Positions 52,309 to 61,120 of a stretch of 64,000 nucleotides of DNA are shown one piece after another. The notes under the pieces are model-generated. The model was not told where the DNA came from. It was given only the letters and a program-made list of their open reading frames with translations, and did no database searches. The first letter of the stretch is position 1; each line of letters opens with the position of its first letter. The translations under genes and the position numbers were made by a program. Source of the stretch: Phyllobacterium calauticae (GTDB lineage: Bacteria; Pseudomonadota; Alphaproteobacteria; Rhizobiales; Rhizobiaceae); the NCBI RefSeq assembly GCF_019991125.1, contig NZ_JAGENB010000006.1, positions 124,001-188,000 of the forward strand, read 5' to 3'.

Positions 52309-54354
52309 TCAAAACCGGATGGCGTAACGCAGCCCGTCATAGATGGCGGCATGGATATTGCGGGCATGCACCGCATCGCCGATCCGTAACAGATCGAATT
52401 GCCCCTCCGCCAGCCGCTGCGGGAAAATGGCGCCGCCATTGACCAGATTGCCGTAATCCACCGCACCGCCATTGCGCGACAGTGGCTTCAACTCGCGGTA
52501 GAGATCATCGATCGGCAAGGTGCCGTGCTCGACCACCACCTGATCCACCAGCCGTTCCTCGCGATAATCCGGATCGAAATCCGAGCCCAGTGTCGCGACA
52601 AGCTGGTTGCCGTTGCGGGTCACGCTCATCAGCCGCGTGTTGATGGTCACCCGCACGCCGTGCTCGTGGAACGCGCGCATATAGGGCACGTGGTTCATGC
52701 CGCCCATCTCCGGCGCGAAAAACCGTTCCGGGCTGACGAGTTCGAGCTTTGAACCGGCGCGTGCGATCATCTCCGCCGCGCTCATGCCCTGGTGGCCGCC
52801 ATTGTCGTCATAGAGCAGCACCGTTTCACCCGGCTTCACCGCGCCCGCCAGGATATCCCAGCTTGAGGTGACCAGATCATCGCCCGCCGCCAGGGGCGGA
52901 TTTTGCGGCAACCCTCCCGTGGCGATCACCACCACATCGGGTGAAAGCCCGAGCACATCGCCGGATTCGGCCCAGACATTGTAGCGCAGGGAAACACCCA
53001 GCCGCTGCAGCTCCTCGAGCCGCCAGTCGACAATGCCGATCATCTCCTTGCGCCGCGGATTCTGCGCGGCAAGGCGCACCTGCCCGCCCGCATGGTCCGA
53101 AGCCTCCAGCACGGTGACGCTATGCCCGCCTTCGGCCGCAACACGCGCCGCCTCCAGCCCGGCTGGCCCTGCCCCGACGACAACGACCGTCCGGCTGGTT
53201 GCCGCTTTGGCGATGGCGTGCGGCATGGTGCCTTCGCGGCCGGTCGCCGCATTGTGGATGCACAGGGCCTCGCCGCCCTCATAGATGCGGTCAAGACAGT
53301 AGGTCGCGCCGACGCAGGGGCGGATGCGATGCTCCTCGCCTGCCTCGATTTTCCGCACGATATGCGGATCGGCGATATGGGCGCGGGTCATGCCGACCAT
53401 GTCGAGCTTGCCCTCGGCAATGGCATGGCGCGCCGTGGCCACATCGGCGATGCGCGCCGCATGGAAGACCGGGAATTTTGTTTCCTGCCGGACATCCCCG
53501 GCAAAATCCAGATGCGGCGATGAGCGCATGCCCTGCACCGGAATGACCTCGTTGAGCGCCGCATCCGTATCGATATGGCCGCGAATGATGTTGAGGAAGT
53601 CGAATTTGCCGGATGCCGCAATGCGCCGGGCAATCTCGACGCCCTCCTGCCGCGACAGGCCCTGCTCCCAGTCCTCGTCGGCCACCATGCGGATGCCGAC
53701 GATGAAGTCCGGGCCGACGGACCGGCGCACGGCGTCGATCACCGCCCAGGTGAAGCGCAGGCGATTGTCGAGAGAGCCACCATACTCATCGTCGCGCCGA
53801 TTGGTGGCGGGCGACCAGAACCCGTCCATCAGGTGGCCGTAGGCCTCGAACTCGATGCCGTCGAGCCCGGCCGCCTGCATACGCTGCGCCGCCGATGCAT
53901 AGTCGGCAATGATCCTCTCGATATCCCAGTCTTCCGCTTCTTTCGGAAAGGCCCGGTGGGCGGGCTCGCGCACCGGCGAGGCGGAAACCACGGGCAGCCA
54001 GTCCGCCTTGTTCCAGCTGGTGCGGCGGCCGAGATGCGTCAGCTGGATCATCACGGCGGCACCGTGTTCATGACAATCGTCGGCAAGTTCGCGCAGCCAG
54101 GGCACGATCTCGTCCTTATAGGCATGAAGATTGCCGAAGGCCGGCGGCGACTCGCGCGACACGACCGCCGAGCCCGCCGTCATCGTCAGGGCGATGCCGC
54201 CCTTGGCCTTCTCCGCATGATAGAGCCGGTAGCGCGTCTTCGGCATTCCGTCTTCCGAATAGGCCGGCTCGTGGCTGGTCGACATCAGACGGTTTTTCAG
54301 GCGCAGATGTTTCAGCTGATAGGGTTGCAGAAGCGGATCGGCATGTGAGGACAA
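52309..54354 (-). CDS. TMADH-family NADH:flavin oxidoreductase, N-methyl-amine demethylase (DgcA/StcD-like)
   Basis: This 681-residue protein has an N-terminal FMN old-yellow-enzyme barrel (about 5-340, with SAYGHLMDGFWSPATNRRDDEYGGS-type active-site loop), an iron-sulfur segment at 347-365, and a C-terminal FAD/NAD domain (GAGPAG at 394-399). This is the layout of trimethylamine dehydrogenase, 2,4-dienoyl-CoA reductase, the dimethylglycine demethylase subunit DgcA and N-methylproline demethylase StcD. The cysteines are Cys347, Cys353 and Cys365, with Ala350 where trimethylamine dehydrogenase has its second ligand. Gene context favours demethylation of dimethylglycine, N-methylproline or a methylamine. 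No DgcB-type Fe-S/ETF partner is adjacent. The gene is monocistronic in the window. Confidence 0.85.
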   Translation of the reverse strand: MSSHADPLLQPYQLKHLRLKNRLMSTSHEPAYSEDGMPKTRYRLYHAEKAKGGIALTMTAGSAVVSRESPPAFGNLHAYKDEIVPWLRELADDCHEHGAAVMIQLTHLGRRTSWNKADWLPVVSASPVREPAHRAFPKEAEDWDIERIIADYASAAQRMQAAGLDGIEFEAYGHLMDGFWSPATNRRDDEYGGSLDNRLRFTWAVIDAVRRSVGPDFIVGIRMVADEDWEQGLSRQEGVEIARRIAASGKFDFLNIIRGHIDTDAALNEVIPVQGMRSSPHLDFAGDVRQETKFPVFHAARIADVATARHAIAEGKLDMVGMTRAHIADPHIVRKIEAGEEHRIRPCVGATYCLDRIYEGGEALCIHNAATGREGTMPHAIAKAATSRTVVVVGAGPAGLEAARVAAEGGHSVTVLEASDHAGGQVRLAAQNPRRKEMIGIVDWRLEELQRLGVSLRYNVWAESGDVLGLSPDVVVIATGGLPQNPPLAAGDDLVTSSWDILAGAVKPGETVLLYDDNGGHQGMSAAEMIARAGSKLELVSPERFFAPEMGGMNHVPYMRAFHEHGVRVTINTRLMSVTRNGNQLVATLGSDFDPDYREERLVDQVVVEHGTLPIDDLYRELKPLSRNGGAVDYGNLVNGGAIFPQRLAEGQFDLLRIGDAVHARNIHAAIYDGLRYAIRF

Positions 54355-54710
54355 TGGTCTGGGTTCCCGTTGTTTTGGGTGATCCTACAACGGGCTTTTC
54401 TCGACGGGTTTCTCCCACGCGACCTATTCTTACGAGCCGCCGTCATGCCGCATCACAACCTTGTTAGACTAATTGCTATGACGACGCGGTATAAAGGACT
54501 TGGTAAGCTGCTCCTGAATCAACAGGCAGAGACGCAGCAAATGTTAGGTTAGATAAATATTTCATTAAATACCGAGCTTCACCAACCGGCATGACCGGAT
54601 GCAGAAATACGATTACTCCCACTCAATTCTGAGCCCGCGCCAATCCTGATTTTATAACGCCAAATTAAATCTGCTAAATATATTTTGCTGTCACGTCTCC
54701 GATTAAAGCG
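54355..54710. other. Intergenic region marking a drop in G+C
   Basis: This is 356 bp without a convincing gene. The first part must hold the promoter of the demethylase gene. From about 54540 the sequence becomes strongly A+T-rich and stays so through the glycosyltransferase gene. A 60-codon open frame at 54370-54552 has no ribosome site or protein character and is not called. I see no tRNA, attachment site or transposase remnant here. Confidence 0.6.
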
Positions 54711-55778
54711 ATGATTATGTTAGAAAATAACTCCAGAATTACATTTCAAAAATCAAATGTTGTCGTTATTATCCCGTACTATAATGGTTCCCGCTTTATT
54801 GAGAGATCTGCCGTAAGCGTTCTGAATCAAACTGTAAAGCCCGACGAATTCATAGTTGTCAACGACGGCTCGACACACACAGAAACTGCTTTTCTTCATG
54901 ATCTCGCGAAGCGTCTCAGGTTTAAAGTGATTGATAAGGAAAATGGCGGTCAGGGTTCTGCGCGCAACTTGGGAGTTTCCAAATCTACCGCAGACTATAT
55001 TTCATTCCTAGATCAAGATGACTTTTACCTGCAGACGCACATTGAAACCCTTTTGAATGCCCGACCTCGCAACGACCCGCATCTCGGATGGGTCTACGGT
55101 GACCTTTTCGAAGCCGAGGGCGACGGTGGCGTGGTCCGCACCGGAATGTTGGCAGAGTACGGTGCCCATCCCAAGCAAAACATCTATGATCTGTTGCGCA
55201 ATGATATGTTCGTGCTTCCTTCAGCCTCACTGATAGCCCGCAAGGCCTTCGAGGCCGTCGGTGGCTTTGATCCCCAATTCATGGGCTATGAAGATGACGA
55301 CCTTTTTCTACGAATCTTCAGGCAGGGATATACAAATTATTTCACAGCAGTACCTGTCACTGTGTGGTGTATTCACACCGAAAGTACGTCGTATGGTATC
55401 CGCATGACCAGAAGCCGATTCAAGTATTTCAAGAAACTGTTGTCGATGTTTCCGGATGACTCGATTAAAAAACGCTTCTATCTGCGGGATGTTCTCATTC
55501 CACGATTCCATGGCGTGTTCATGGGCGAAGCCATAAATGCAATTATGAGAAGGGAAAAGTCTTCACCTCAAATGCAGGCGGATCATAAAAATGAGTTTGT
55601 TGATATTCTTAAGGAATATTCGAGAATCATTTACCAGAATGCGGCCGTATCTCGCTCATTCAAGCTGAAGCTTAGAGCACAGGTACAGATCATTTCGTTT
55701 CAATCCAGAATACTCCTCGCTTCTTCCCAATATGCAGTTGCTGCGAAACGGCGATTGTTTCAAACATCATTCCATTAA
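54711..55778 (+). CDS. Family 2 glycosyltransferase (atypical base composition)
   Basis: This is a 355-residue GT-A fold glycosyltransferase. It opens with VVVIIPYYNGSRFIERSAVSVLNQTVKPDEFIVVNDGS. The nucleotide-sugar/metal motif DQDD is at 101-104 (ISFLDQDDFYL), ENGGQGSARN is typical of GT2, and the acceptor-side acidic motif is GYEDDDLFLRIF. The C-terminal ~90 residues are basic and helical. It probably adds a sugar to a surface polysaccharide exported by the Wzm/Wzt system 1 kb downstream. Unlike its neighbours it is A+T-rich and uses AGA, AGG and ATA codons freely, a sign of horizontal acquisition. The ribosome site before ATG 54711 is weak; ATG 54717 is an alternative. Confidence 0.85.
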   Translation: MIMLENNSRITFQKSNVVVIIPYYNGSRFIERSAVSVLNQTVKPDEFIVVNDGSTHTETAFLHDLAKRLRFKVIDKENGGQGSARNLGVSKSTADYISFLDQDDFYLQTHIETLLNARPRNDPHLGWVYGDLFEAEGDGGVVRTGMLAEYGAHPKQNIYDLLRNDMFVLPSASLIARKAFEAVGGFDPQFMGYEDDDLFLRIFRQGYTNYFTAVPVTVWCIHTESTSYGIRMTRSRFKYFKKLLSMFPDDSIKKRFYLRDVLIPRFHGVFMGEAINAIMRREKSSPQMQADHKNEFVDILKEYSRIIYQNAAVSRSFKLKLRAQVQIISFQSRILLASSQYAVAAKRRLFQTSFH

Positions 55779-55978
55779 ATACATTTTATGAGTTTACGTA
55801 CCGCATAACCGGTAAGTTTCAGGCTTACGGTGTGTTGAACGCGGTATTCATAAAATACCGTGCCGAAAAGAACTGGGTTTTAGCGGCAGGATTCACCAAA
55901 GCGGCTTGCAAATTCACAACCGCTTGATCGGAAAAAAATTCCCTAAATCCCGCCCATCCCGAAGCGTCTACATCATGG

Positions 55979-56503
55979 ATGAAATCTTTTCACGCCCTCG
56001 TTTTTCATGATGTAACCAACAGAGAATGGATGTTGTCGATGATCAGTGAAATCACCTGTCCTGATGAAAAGAGCGCCCTTTGCAGCGAAATCATGAGTGG
56101 CCTGCCGGAATGGTTCGAAGAATCCGACGGAATAAGCGCCTGCTCCAAAATTATAGCGGATATGCCTGTTCTGGCTGACGTTGATCAGGGTAATTGTACC
56201 GGGTTTGTGGCTCTCAAGTATCATCCGCCGGCGGCGGCGGAAATCCTTGTGATCGCCACACGCCGGGAATTCCATGGCCGGGGGATCGGCCGTTCCCTCC
56301 TCCAGGCCGCCGAAGCCCATGCGCGCCAGTCCGGCTGTTCCCTGCTGACGGTCAAGACGCTGGCGCCGCGCGGCCGGCATGAACCGCATCTCGACAGCAC
56401 GCGCGCCTTCTATGACCGCAACGGTTTTCTCAAGGCGGAAATCTTCCCCACATTGTGGGCGGAAGGTCATCCGTGCCTCTTTTTGGTCAAACCGCTGCAT
56501 TAG
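55979..56503 (+). CDS. GNAT family N-acetyltransferase
   Basis: This is up to 174 residues with the GNAT acetyl-CoA-binding motif A visible as ILVIATRREFHGRGIGRSLLQAAEAHAR (RxxGxG/A form) and a C-terminal TRAFYDRNGFLKAEI motif B. Similarity to the family begins about residue 21 (MISEITCPDEKSALCSEI), so the true start is probably ATG 56039 or 56030. The visible ribosome sites do not decide between them. LPEWFEESDG resembles the subgroup annotated as acetyltransferases with an LPEWFGIE opening. The substrate is unknown. Confidence 0.8.
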   Translation: MKSFHALVFHDVTNREWMLSMISEITCPDEKSALCSEIMSGLPEWFEESDGISACSKIIADMPVLADVDQGNCTGFVALKYHPPAAAEILVIATRREFHGRGIGRSLLQAAEAHARQSGCSLLTVKTLAPRGRHEPHLDSTRAFYDRNGFLKAEIFPTLWAEGHPCLFLVKPLH

Positions 56504-56689
56504 GCGATCACCGCAAATCTCCTGTCCGGAGCCGGTTTTGTTCGCTCCATCGTCATGCTACCGCGCTTCTACCGTGTTGATGAAATACGATGCGGCTTGG
56601 AATTGTTCTGACAACCGGTGTATAGGCAGGTCCGGTCGGGCCTTGCCCGCATGCTAAAGCCCGCATTGTAAGGAAAGACGCGCGTCGAC

Positions 56690-57496
56690 ATGACCATAGC
56701 GAATTCGCAGAAAATCACCGCATGGGAAGATATCACGGCTGCCGTGAACAATTTTCATCTCGCCGCGCTTTTGGGCTGGCAGGACGTGGCGCAGCGCTAC
56801 CGGCGCTCCAGCGTGGGCGCCTTCTGGCTGACCATCAACATGGGCGTGCTCATCGGCGCCCTGGGCCTGATATTCGGCACCATTTTCCGCTCGCCCATGT
56901 CCGAGTTCCTGCCCTTCATCTGCGTCGGCCTCATCATGTGGGGGTATTTTTCGCAGCTGATCAACGAGGGCTGCCTCAGTTTCATCTCCAATACCGAGAC
57001 GATGCTGCAATTGCCGCTGCCGTTCTTCACCTATATCCTGCGCACCTGGTGGCGCAACTCGATCATCCTGTTCCACAACATCGTCATTTTCCCCATCGTG
57101 CTGCTGCTGTTCGGCAAGTTCATGGGATGGACCGCCCTGCTGGTCTTCCCGGCGTTCGTTCTGGTCTCACTCAACCTTCTGTGGATGATGGTGGTGCTGG
57201 CGGTGGTGTGCACGCGCTACCGCGACCTGACGCAGATCATCCAGAACGTCATGCAGGTCGGCATGTATGTGACGCCCATCATGTGGCAGCCGCACCAGCT
57301 GCCGGCGGACAAATCCATGCTGATGCTGGATCTCAACCCGTTCTATCATCTCATCAGCGTGGTCCGCGAGCCGCTGCTCGGGCAGACGGGCACCGCGCTC
57401 AATTGGGGCGTGGTCGCCGGCATGGCCATCATCGGATGGGTCATCGCCCTGCTCTTCCTCAACCGCTACCGCTCGCGCATCACCTATTGGCTCTAA
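56690..57496 (+). CDS. wzm: Polysaccharide ABC exporter permease (Wzm/KpsM-like)
   Basis: This is a 268-residue ABC-2 type permease with about six membrane helices. An N-terminal amphipathic segment (WQDVAQRYRRSSVGAFWLTI) is the hallmark of the Wzm/KpsM/TagG family, and HVTPIMWQP-like TM5 sequence (VTPIMWQPHQLP) with DLNPFYHLISVVREPLLG follows. With the ATPase 40 bp downstream it exports a lipid-linked polysaccharide (O-antigen, capsule or polyol-phosphate polymer) across the inner membrane. No polymer synthesis locus other than the lone glycosyltransferase is visible. Confidence 0.92.
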   Translation: MTIANSQKITAWEDITAAVNNFHLAALLGWQDVAQRYRRSSVGAFWLTINMGVLIGALGLIFGTIFRSPMSEFLPFICVGLIMWGYFSQLINEGCLSFISNTETMLQLPLPFFTYILRTWWRNSIILFHNIVIFPIVLLLFGKFMGWTALLVFPAFVLVSLNLLWMMVVLAVVCTRYRDLTQIIQNVMQVGMYVTPIMWQPHQLPADKSMLMLDLNPFYHLISVVREPLLGQTGTALNWGVVAGMAIIGWVIALLFLNRYRSRITYWL

Positions 57497-57536
57497 ACCC
57501 TTTCGGCACGCCCACCATTTTCCTGCGAAGGCCAAC

Positions 57537-58283
57537 ATGACTTCTATGATACTCGATAACGTCACTGTGGATTTTCCGATCTACAATGCGAAAAGCCGGT
57601 CCCTCAAGAACCAGGTCATGAGTCTGGCGACGGGCGGCACCATCGGCTCGAACGCCGAAGGCCATGTGATCATCCGCGGCCTGGAATCGATCAGCCTGAG
57701 CCTGAACGACGGCGAACGGCTCGGCCTGATCGGGCACAACGGCTCGGGGAAAACCACGCTGTTGCGCGTGATGAGCGGCGTGTACTATCCCTCCGGCGGG
57801 CGCATCGCCATCAACGGCAAATGCACCTCGCTGATCAACATCTCGCTGGGCATCGATGCGGAAGCCACGGGGCGGGAAAACATCCGCATCCGCGGCGCGC
57901 TGCTCGGCTTTTCCAAGCGCGAGATGGCCGCCAAACAGGCCGAGATCGAAGAATTCTCCGAGCTCGGCAACTTCCTCGACATGCCGGTCAGGACCTATTC
58001 GACCGGCATGCAGCTGCGCCTGGCCTTTTCGATCTCGACCGTCATCCAGCCGGAAATCCTGATCATGGACGAATGGCTGGCAGCGGGCGACGAAAGCTTT
58101 CAGAACAAGGCCAATGAGCGCCTGCACGACCTCGTCAACAAGACCAAGATCCTGATCATCGCCAGCCACTCCAGACAGTTGCTCCTCGCCAATTGCAGCC
58201 GTATCGTCTGGCTCGAGCATGGCAAGGTCAAGATGGATGGAGATGCCGAAACCGTCGCAAATGCGTATTTCGGCCACCAATAG
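57537..58283 (+). CDS. wzt: Polysaccharide ABC exporter ATPase (Wzt/KpsT-like)
   Basis: This is a 248-residue ABC ATPase with Walker A GHNGSGKT (66-73), Q-loop region INISLGIDAEATGRENI, signature YSTGMQLRLAFSISTVI and Walker B ILIMDEWLAAGD, with DEWL in place of DEPT as usual in this family. It lacks the C-terminal carbohydrate-binding domain of long Wzt proteins. Export is therefore probably chain-length independent, or the recognition signal is elsewhere. It is an operon partner of the permease, and a hairpin at 58346-58371 follows. Confidence 0.93.
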   Translation: MTSMILDNVTVDFPIYNAKSRSLKNQVMSLATGGTIGSNAEGHVIIRGLESISLSLNDGERLGLIGHNGSGKTTLLRVMSGVYYPSGGRIAINGKCTSLINISLGIDAEATGRENIRIRGALLGFSKREMAAKQAEIEEFSELGNFLDMPVRTYSTGMQLRLAFSISTVIQPEILIMDEWLAAGDESFQNKANERLHDLVNKTKILIIASHSRQLLLANCSRIVWLEHGKVKMDGDAETVANAYFGHQ

Positions 58284-58345
58284 CGCAAAGCGCGAAACAT
58301 GCTGGAGACATCCGGGTAGCTCTTGACCCGCGCGGAAGGACAAGA

Positions 58346-58371
58346 CCTCCTGACATGAAGCTGTCAGGAGG
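58346..58371. terminator. Hairpin after wzt
   Basis: CCTCCTGACA and TGTCAGGAGG form a perfect 10-bp stem with a six-base loop, 62 bp after the wzt stop and 40 bp before the next ATG. The following sequence (CCTGTTGTAT) is only weakly T-rich. Confidence 0.55.
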
Positions 58372-58411
58372 CCTGTTGTATGCGGGACCATCGCGATGAA
58401 GGATCCATTCC

Positions 58412-59683
58412 ATGCATGACACAGACATGAACCGCCTTTTCGAGAGATTATGGCGCGGCGAAGCGGCCATGGAAGAATGGAGCGCAGCCGTTGCCGGCGG
58501 TTCCGCGCAGGGCGTCTGCGACGAGATGATTGTTGTCTCCACGCACTACGTCGTCGGCAACGTCACGGCAATCCGCACCGGCGCCGGGCTGGTGCTCATC
58601 GATACGGGCGGCCGGGAGACCGCGCGGGAAACACTTGATGTCATCCGCCGCTGGGACAGCAGCCCCGTCCACACGGTCATCTATACCCACGGCCATATCG
58701 ACCATACCTGGGGTGCCCGACTCCTCGACGAGGAGGCCGACGCCAACGGTGTTGCCCGCCCGCGGATCGTTGCACACCGCAACGTCTTGCAGCGCTTCGC
58801 ACGCTATGACCAGTCGCAGGATCTGAACAGTCTCGTCATGGGACGCCAGTTCAACAAAGCCGGCTATGTCTTCCCCGGCGAGCACCGGCGCCCCGATGAC
58901 GTCTATGACGATCGGCTCAACCTCGATATCGGCGGCCTGCGCATGGAACTGGCGCACGGGCGCGGCGAAACGGACGATGCAACCTTTGTCTGGCTGCCGC
59001 AGAAGAAAATTCTGGTCAGCGGCGATTTTGTCATTTGGGTGTTCCCGAATGCCGGCAATCCGCGCAAGGTGCAGCGATATCCGCAGGATTGGGCGTCAAC
59101 GCTGCGAAACATGCATGCGCTCGAACCCCACATCCTGGTTCCCGGCCATGGACCGGTCGTTGCAGGCGCCGCGCGCGTGGCGCAGATGCTGGATGACGCT
59201 GCCAGTGCCTTGGAGAGCCTCGTCCGCCAGACACTTGAGCGGATGAACAGGGGAGACACGCTGAATTCAATCCTGCAGAGCGTCCAGGCGCCCTCGGAAC
59301 TTCTCGCCAAACCCTATCTTCTGCCGAAGTACGATGATCCCGCCTTTGTCGTGCGCAGCGTCTGGCATCTCTATGCCGGATGGTTTGACGCAAACCCCGC
59401 GCATCTCAAGCCGGCGGCTGACCGGGACCTCGGCCGGGAAATCGCGCACCTTGCAGGCGGCGTCGAAAACGTGACGCAACGTGCCGAGGCGCTGCGGGCC
59501 GCGGGCCGGGCGCGCGTGGCCGCACACCTGATCGAATTTGCCGTGGCAGCCGCGCCGCAGGACAAGGCGGTTCACCGCGTGCGTGCCGCCATCTATGCCG
59601 ACTGCATCGTCGAGGAGACCTCCTTGATCGGCAAGGCGATCCTGGCCTATTCGCAGCGCGAGTCCGAAGAACACCTGCAATAG
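58412..59683 (+). CDS. MBL-fold hydrolase with alkyl-sulfatase dimerisation domain
   Basis: This is a 423-residue zinc-dependent metallo-beta-lactamase-fold protein. Metal ligands are in THGHIDHTWG (His93, His95, Asp97, His98), with further candidates in LAHGRGETDDATFVWLP, VSGDFVIW and LVPGHGPVV. The C-terminal helical part (about 285-420) resembles the SDS-hydrolase (SdsA1/YjcS) dimerisation domain (DPAFVVRSVWHLYAGWFDANPAHLKP). The SCP-2-like C domain of full SdsA1 is missing, which fits the shorter subgroup. There is no signal peptide. It may hydrolyse alkyl sulfates or another ester; the substrate is not predictable. Confidence 0.87.
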   Translation: MHDTDMNRLFERLWRGEAAMEEWSAAVAGGSAQGVCDEMIVVSTHYVVGNVTAIRTGAGLVLIDTGGRETARETLDVIRRWDSSPVHTVIYTHGHIDHTWGARLLDEEADANGVARPRIVAHRNVLQRFARYDQSQDLNSLVMGRQFNKAGYVFPGEHRRPDDVYDDRLNLDIGGLRMELAHGRGETDDATFVWLPQKKILVSGDFVIWVFPNAGNPRKVQRYPQDWASTLRNMHALEPHILVPGHGPVVAGAARVAQMLDDAASALESLVRQTLERMNRGDTLNSILQSVQAPSELLAKPYLLPKYDDPAFVVRSVWHLYAGWFDANPAHLKPAADRDLGREIAHLAGGVENVTQRAEALRAAGRARVAAHLIEFAVAAAPQDKAVHRVRAAIYADCIVEETSLIGKAILAYSQRESEEHLQ

Positions 59684-59905
59684 CAGCCTCAGGCGGCAAA
59701 GCGCCGGGCCTTGCATGCTTCGTCGGCACAGGGCCGGGACGGCCCCGATCCAACCATTCTTATCTGGCTTTGTTTCTCCTGCTGGCAGGTGTGCATCCGG
59801 CAACCTGCAGACGCCCGCGCGACCCAAGTAGGGACATCGTCGTCACCTTGATTTCCTTCTGTAACAGTTGTTAGATACTTCCGGGATATTGGAGGAAAAA
59901 AGCAA

Positions 59906-60268
59906 ATGACAAAGCACAAGTCATCATCTTCAGCATCGTCGAACGAGATCACAACCGATCAATACTATGATCGCGGTGATTCCGTGAAGGTCAGATGGCC
60001 CTTTGGCATCGAAGTAATCAGGATCCATATTCCACGTGACTGTCATTATAAAGTAAAACTGGCACCCACCGACGAGAACGAATACAACGTCGACGTCATC
60101 ACCAGCCGCGGGCTGACACGCGCCGAAAAAGATTGCATCGCAACCGCCTATTATGAAACGACGCCCTTTGTCCTGGAGTCCGACATCACGTTCGTGGTTG
60201 CGCAACGCGGCTTTACCGATGGTGTACCCGATGCGGAGTGGACGACCAACAGCGGCCCGAGTTTTTGA
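59906..60268 (+). CDS. Small hypothetical protein
   Basis: This 120-residue protein belongs to no family I recognise. A strong GGAGGAAAAAA ribosome site precedes the ATG, which supports translation. The N-terminus is Ser-rich and hydrophilic (KHKSSSSASSNE). The rest alternates hydrophobic and polar residues and looks like a small beta-rich domain (VKVRWPFGIEVIRIHIPRD, EYNVDVITSRGL, ESDITFVVAQRGF). It has no signal peptide or membrane segment and two Cys. It stands alone between the MBL gene and a convergent gene. Confidence 0.6.
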   Translation: MTKHKSSSSASSNEITTDQYYDRGDSVKVRWPFGIEVIRIHIPRDCHYKVKLAPTDENEYNVDVITSRGLTRAEKDCIATAYYETTPFVLESDITFVVAQRGFTDGVPDAEWTTNSGPSF

Positions 60269-60382
60269 CCTGATCCGCGACGCCCCGGACTTTCCCCCTC
60301 TTTCCGCCGGGGGATGACCGCTATTGTTCTGGTATTGCCAGCGGCATCCACGCGGATGATGACGGGTCTGATCCCCGGAGCC

Positions 60383-61120
60383 TCATTCTGCCATCGCCGC
60401 GTTCAGCAATCCTTGGATCAGCCTGGAGTTCACACCATCAGGATTGTGCAGACCGTAATGATCATACCATTTCTGGGGCGCTTCAGGGTGCGGCCCGACC
60501 AAAGTCGCGCTGCCTTTGCCAAATGCGTAACGAGCGGCCGCCAGATCGCCATTTTGATAATGGGCAAGTTCCCGGAAACCTGAATTCGCATGATTTCTGG
60601 GCAGATGCGGACCATCCTGAAAATATGTCCACAATGACGCCCCTGCCCATTGAACCGGCACCACGTGATCGCCGATATCGGACACGGAAAACCCCGGCCT
60701 CCCGACCTCGGAATCCGTTTCTCCTTCGACGATGTCAAAGCCCAAATCCGTACCGAGATACGCGCCCATGCAAATTCCAAAATACCGGCCGCCTTTGGAT
60801 ACAAAATCCCGGACGGCCTGGATGCCCGCCTTGCCCAGGCTTCTCCTTGCGCCGTCAATGTCCTGTCCGCCGCCGGGTTGTACATATAAGGAAGCTCCAA
60901 TGAAACTGGATGGCACAAGCTTCAGCTGCTCATTGGGGCCGATGAATTTAACATCAAAATGGAAGGTGCTGTTCCTCAGGGCTTCGGCGGCCGCCGATGA
61001 ACAATCATCACAACCGGCAGGCCCGCGATATACGAGCGCAACGGCGGATTGCGATGCATTGGCGGGAGCATTCAACACGAGAAAACATGCGAGAAGTGCG
61101 TATTTTGCGGCGCTGAACAT
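60383..61120 (-). CDS. Secreted BPL_N-domain (glutamine amidotransferase-like) protein
   Basis: This is a 245-residue protein with an N-terminal Sec signal of about 22 residues (hydrophobic ALLACFLVLNAPANAS). The mature part is a biotin-protein-ligase N-terminal-like amidotransferase fold. It has LYVQPGGGQDIDGARRSLG, and the nucleophile-elbow motif RYFGICMGAYLG places Cys117 where class I amidotransferases have their catalytic Cys. The glutaminase His/Glu pair is not evident. A CDDC pair (37-40) may form a disulfide in the periplasm. Function unknown. An AAAGGA ribosome site precedes the ATG. Confidence 0.8.
   Translation of the reverse strand: MFSAAKYALLACFLVLNAPANASQSAVALVYRGPAGCDDCSSAAAEALRNSTFHFDVKFIGPNEQLKLVPSSFIGASLYVQPGGGQDIDGARRSLGKAGIQAVRDFVSKGGRYFGICMGAYLGTDLGFDIVEGETDSEVGRPGFSVSDIGDHVVPVQWAGASLWTYFQDGPHLPRNHANSGFRELAHYQNGDLAAARYAFGKGSATLVGPHPEAPQKWYDHYGLHNPDGVNSRLIQGLLNAAMAE

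Noticed and set aside
54370-54552. 60-codon open frame in the gap before the glycosyltransferase
   Set aside because: No ribosome site, no motif, and it starts inside the likely promoter of the demethylase gene.
54355-56000. Genomic-island attachment site or tRNA at the composition boundary
   Set aside because: I looked for a tRNA-like cloverleaf, direct repeats and an integrase near the A+T-rich segment and saw none.
61080-61120. Lipoprotein box (LLAC) at residues 9-12 of the BPL_N protein
   Set aside because: The hydrophobic stretch continues well past the cysteine and a normal signal-peptidase I site follows, so lipid modification is unlikely.
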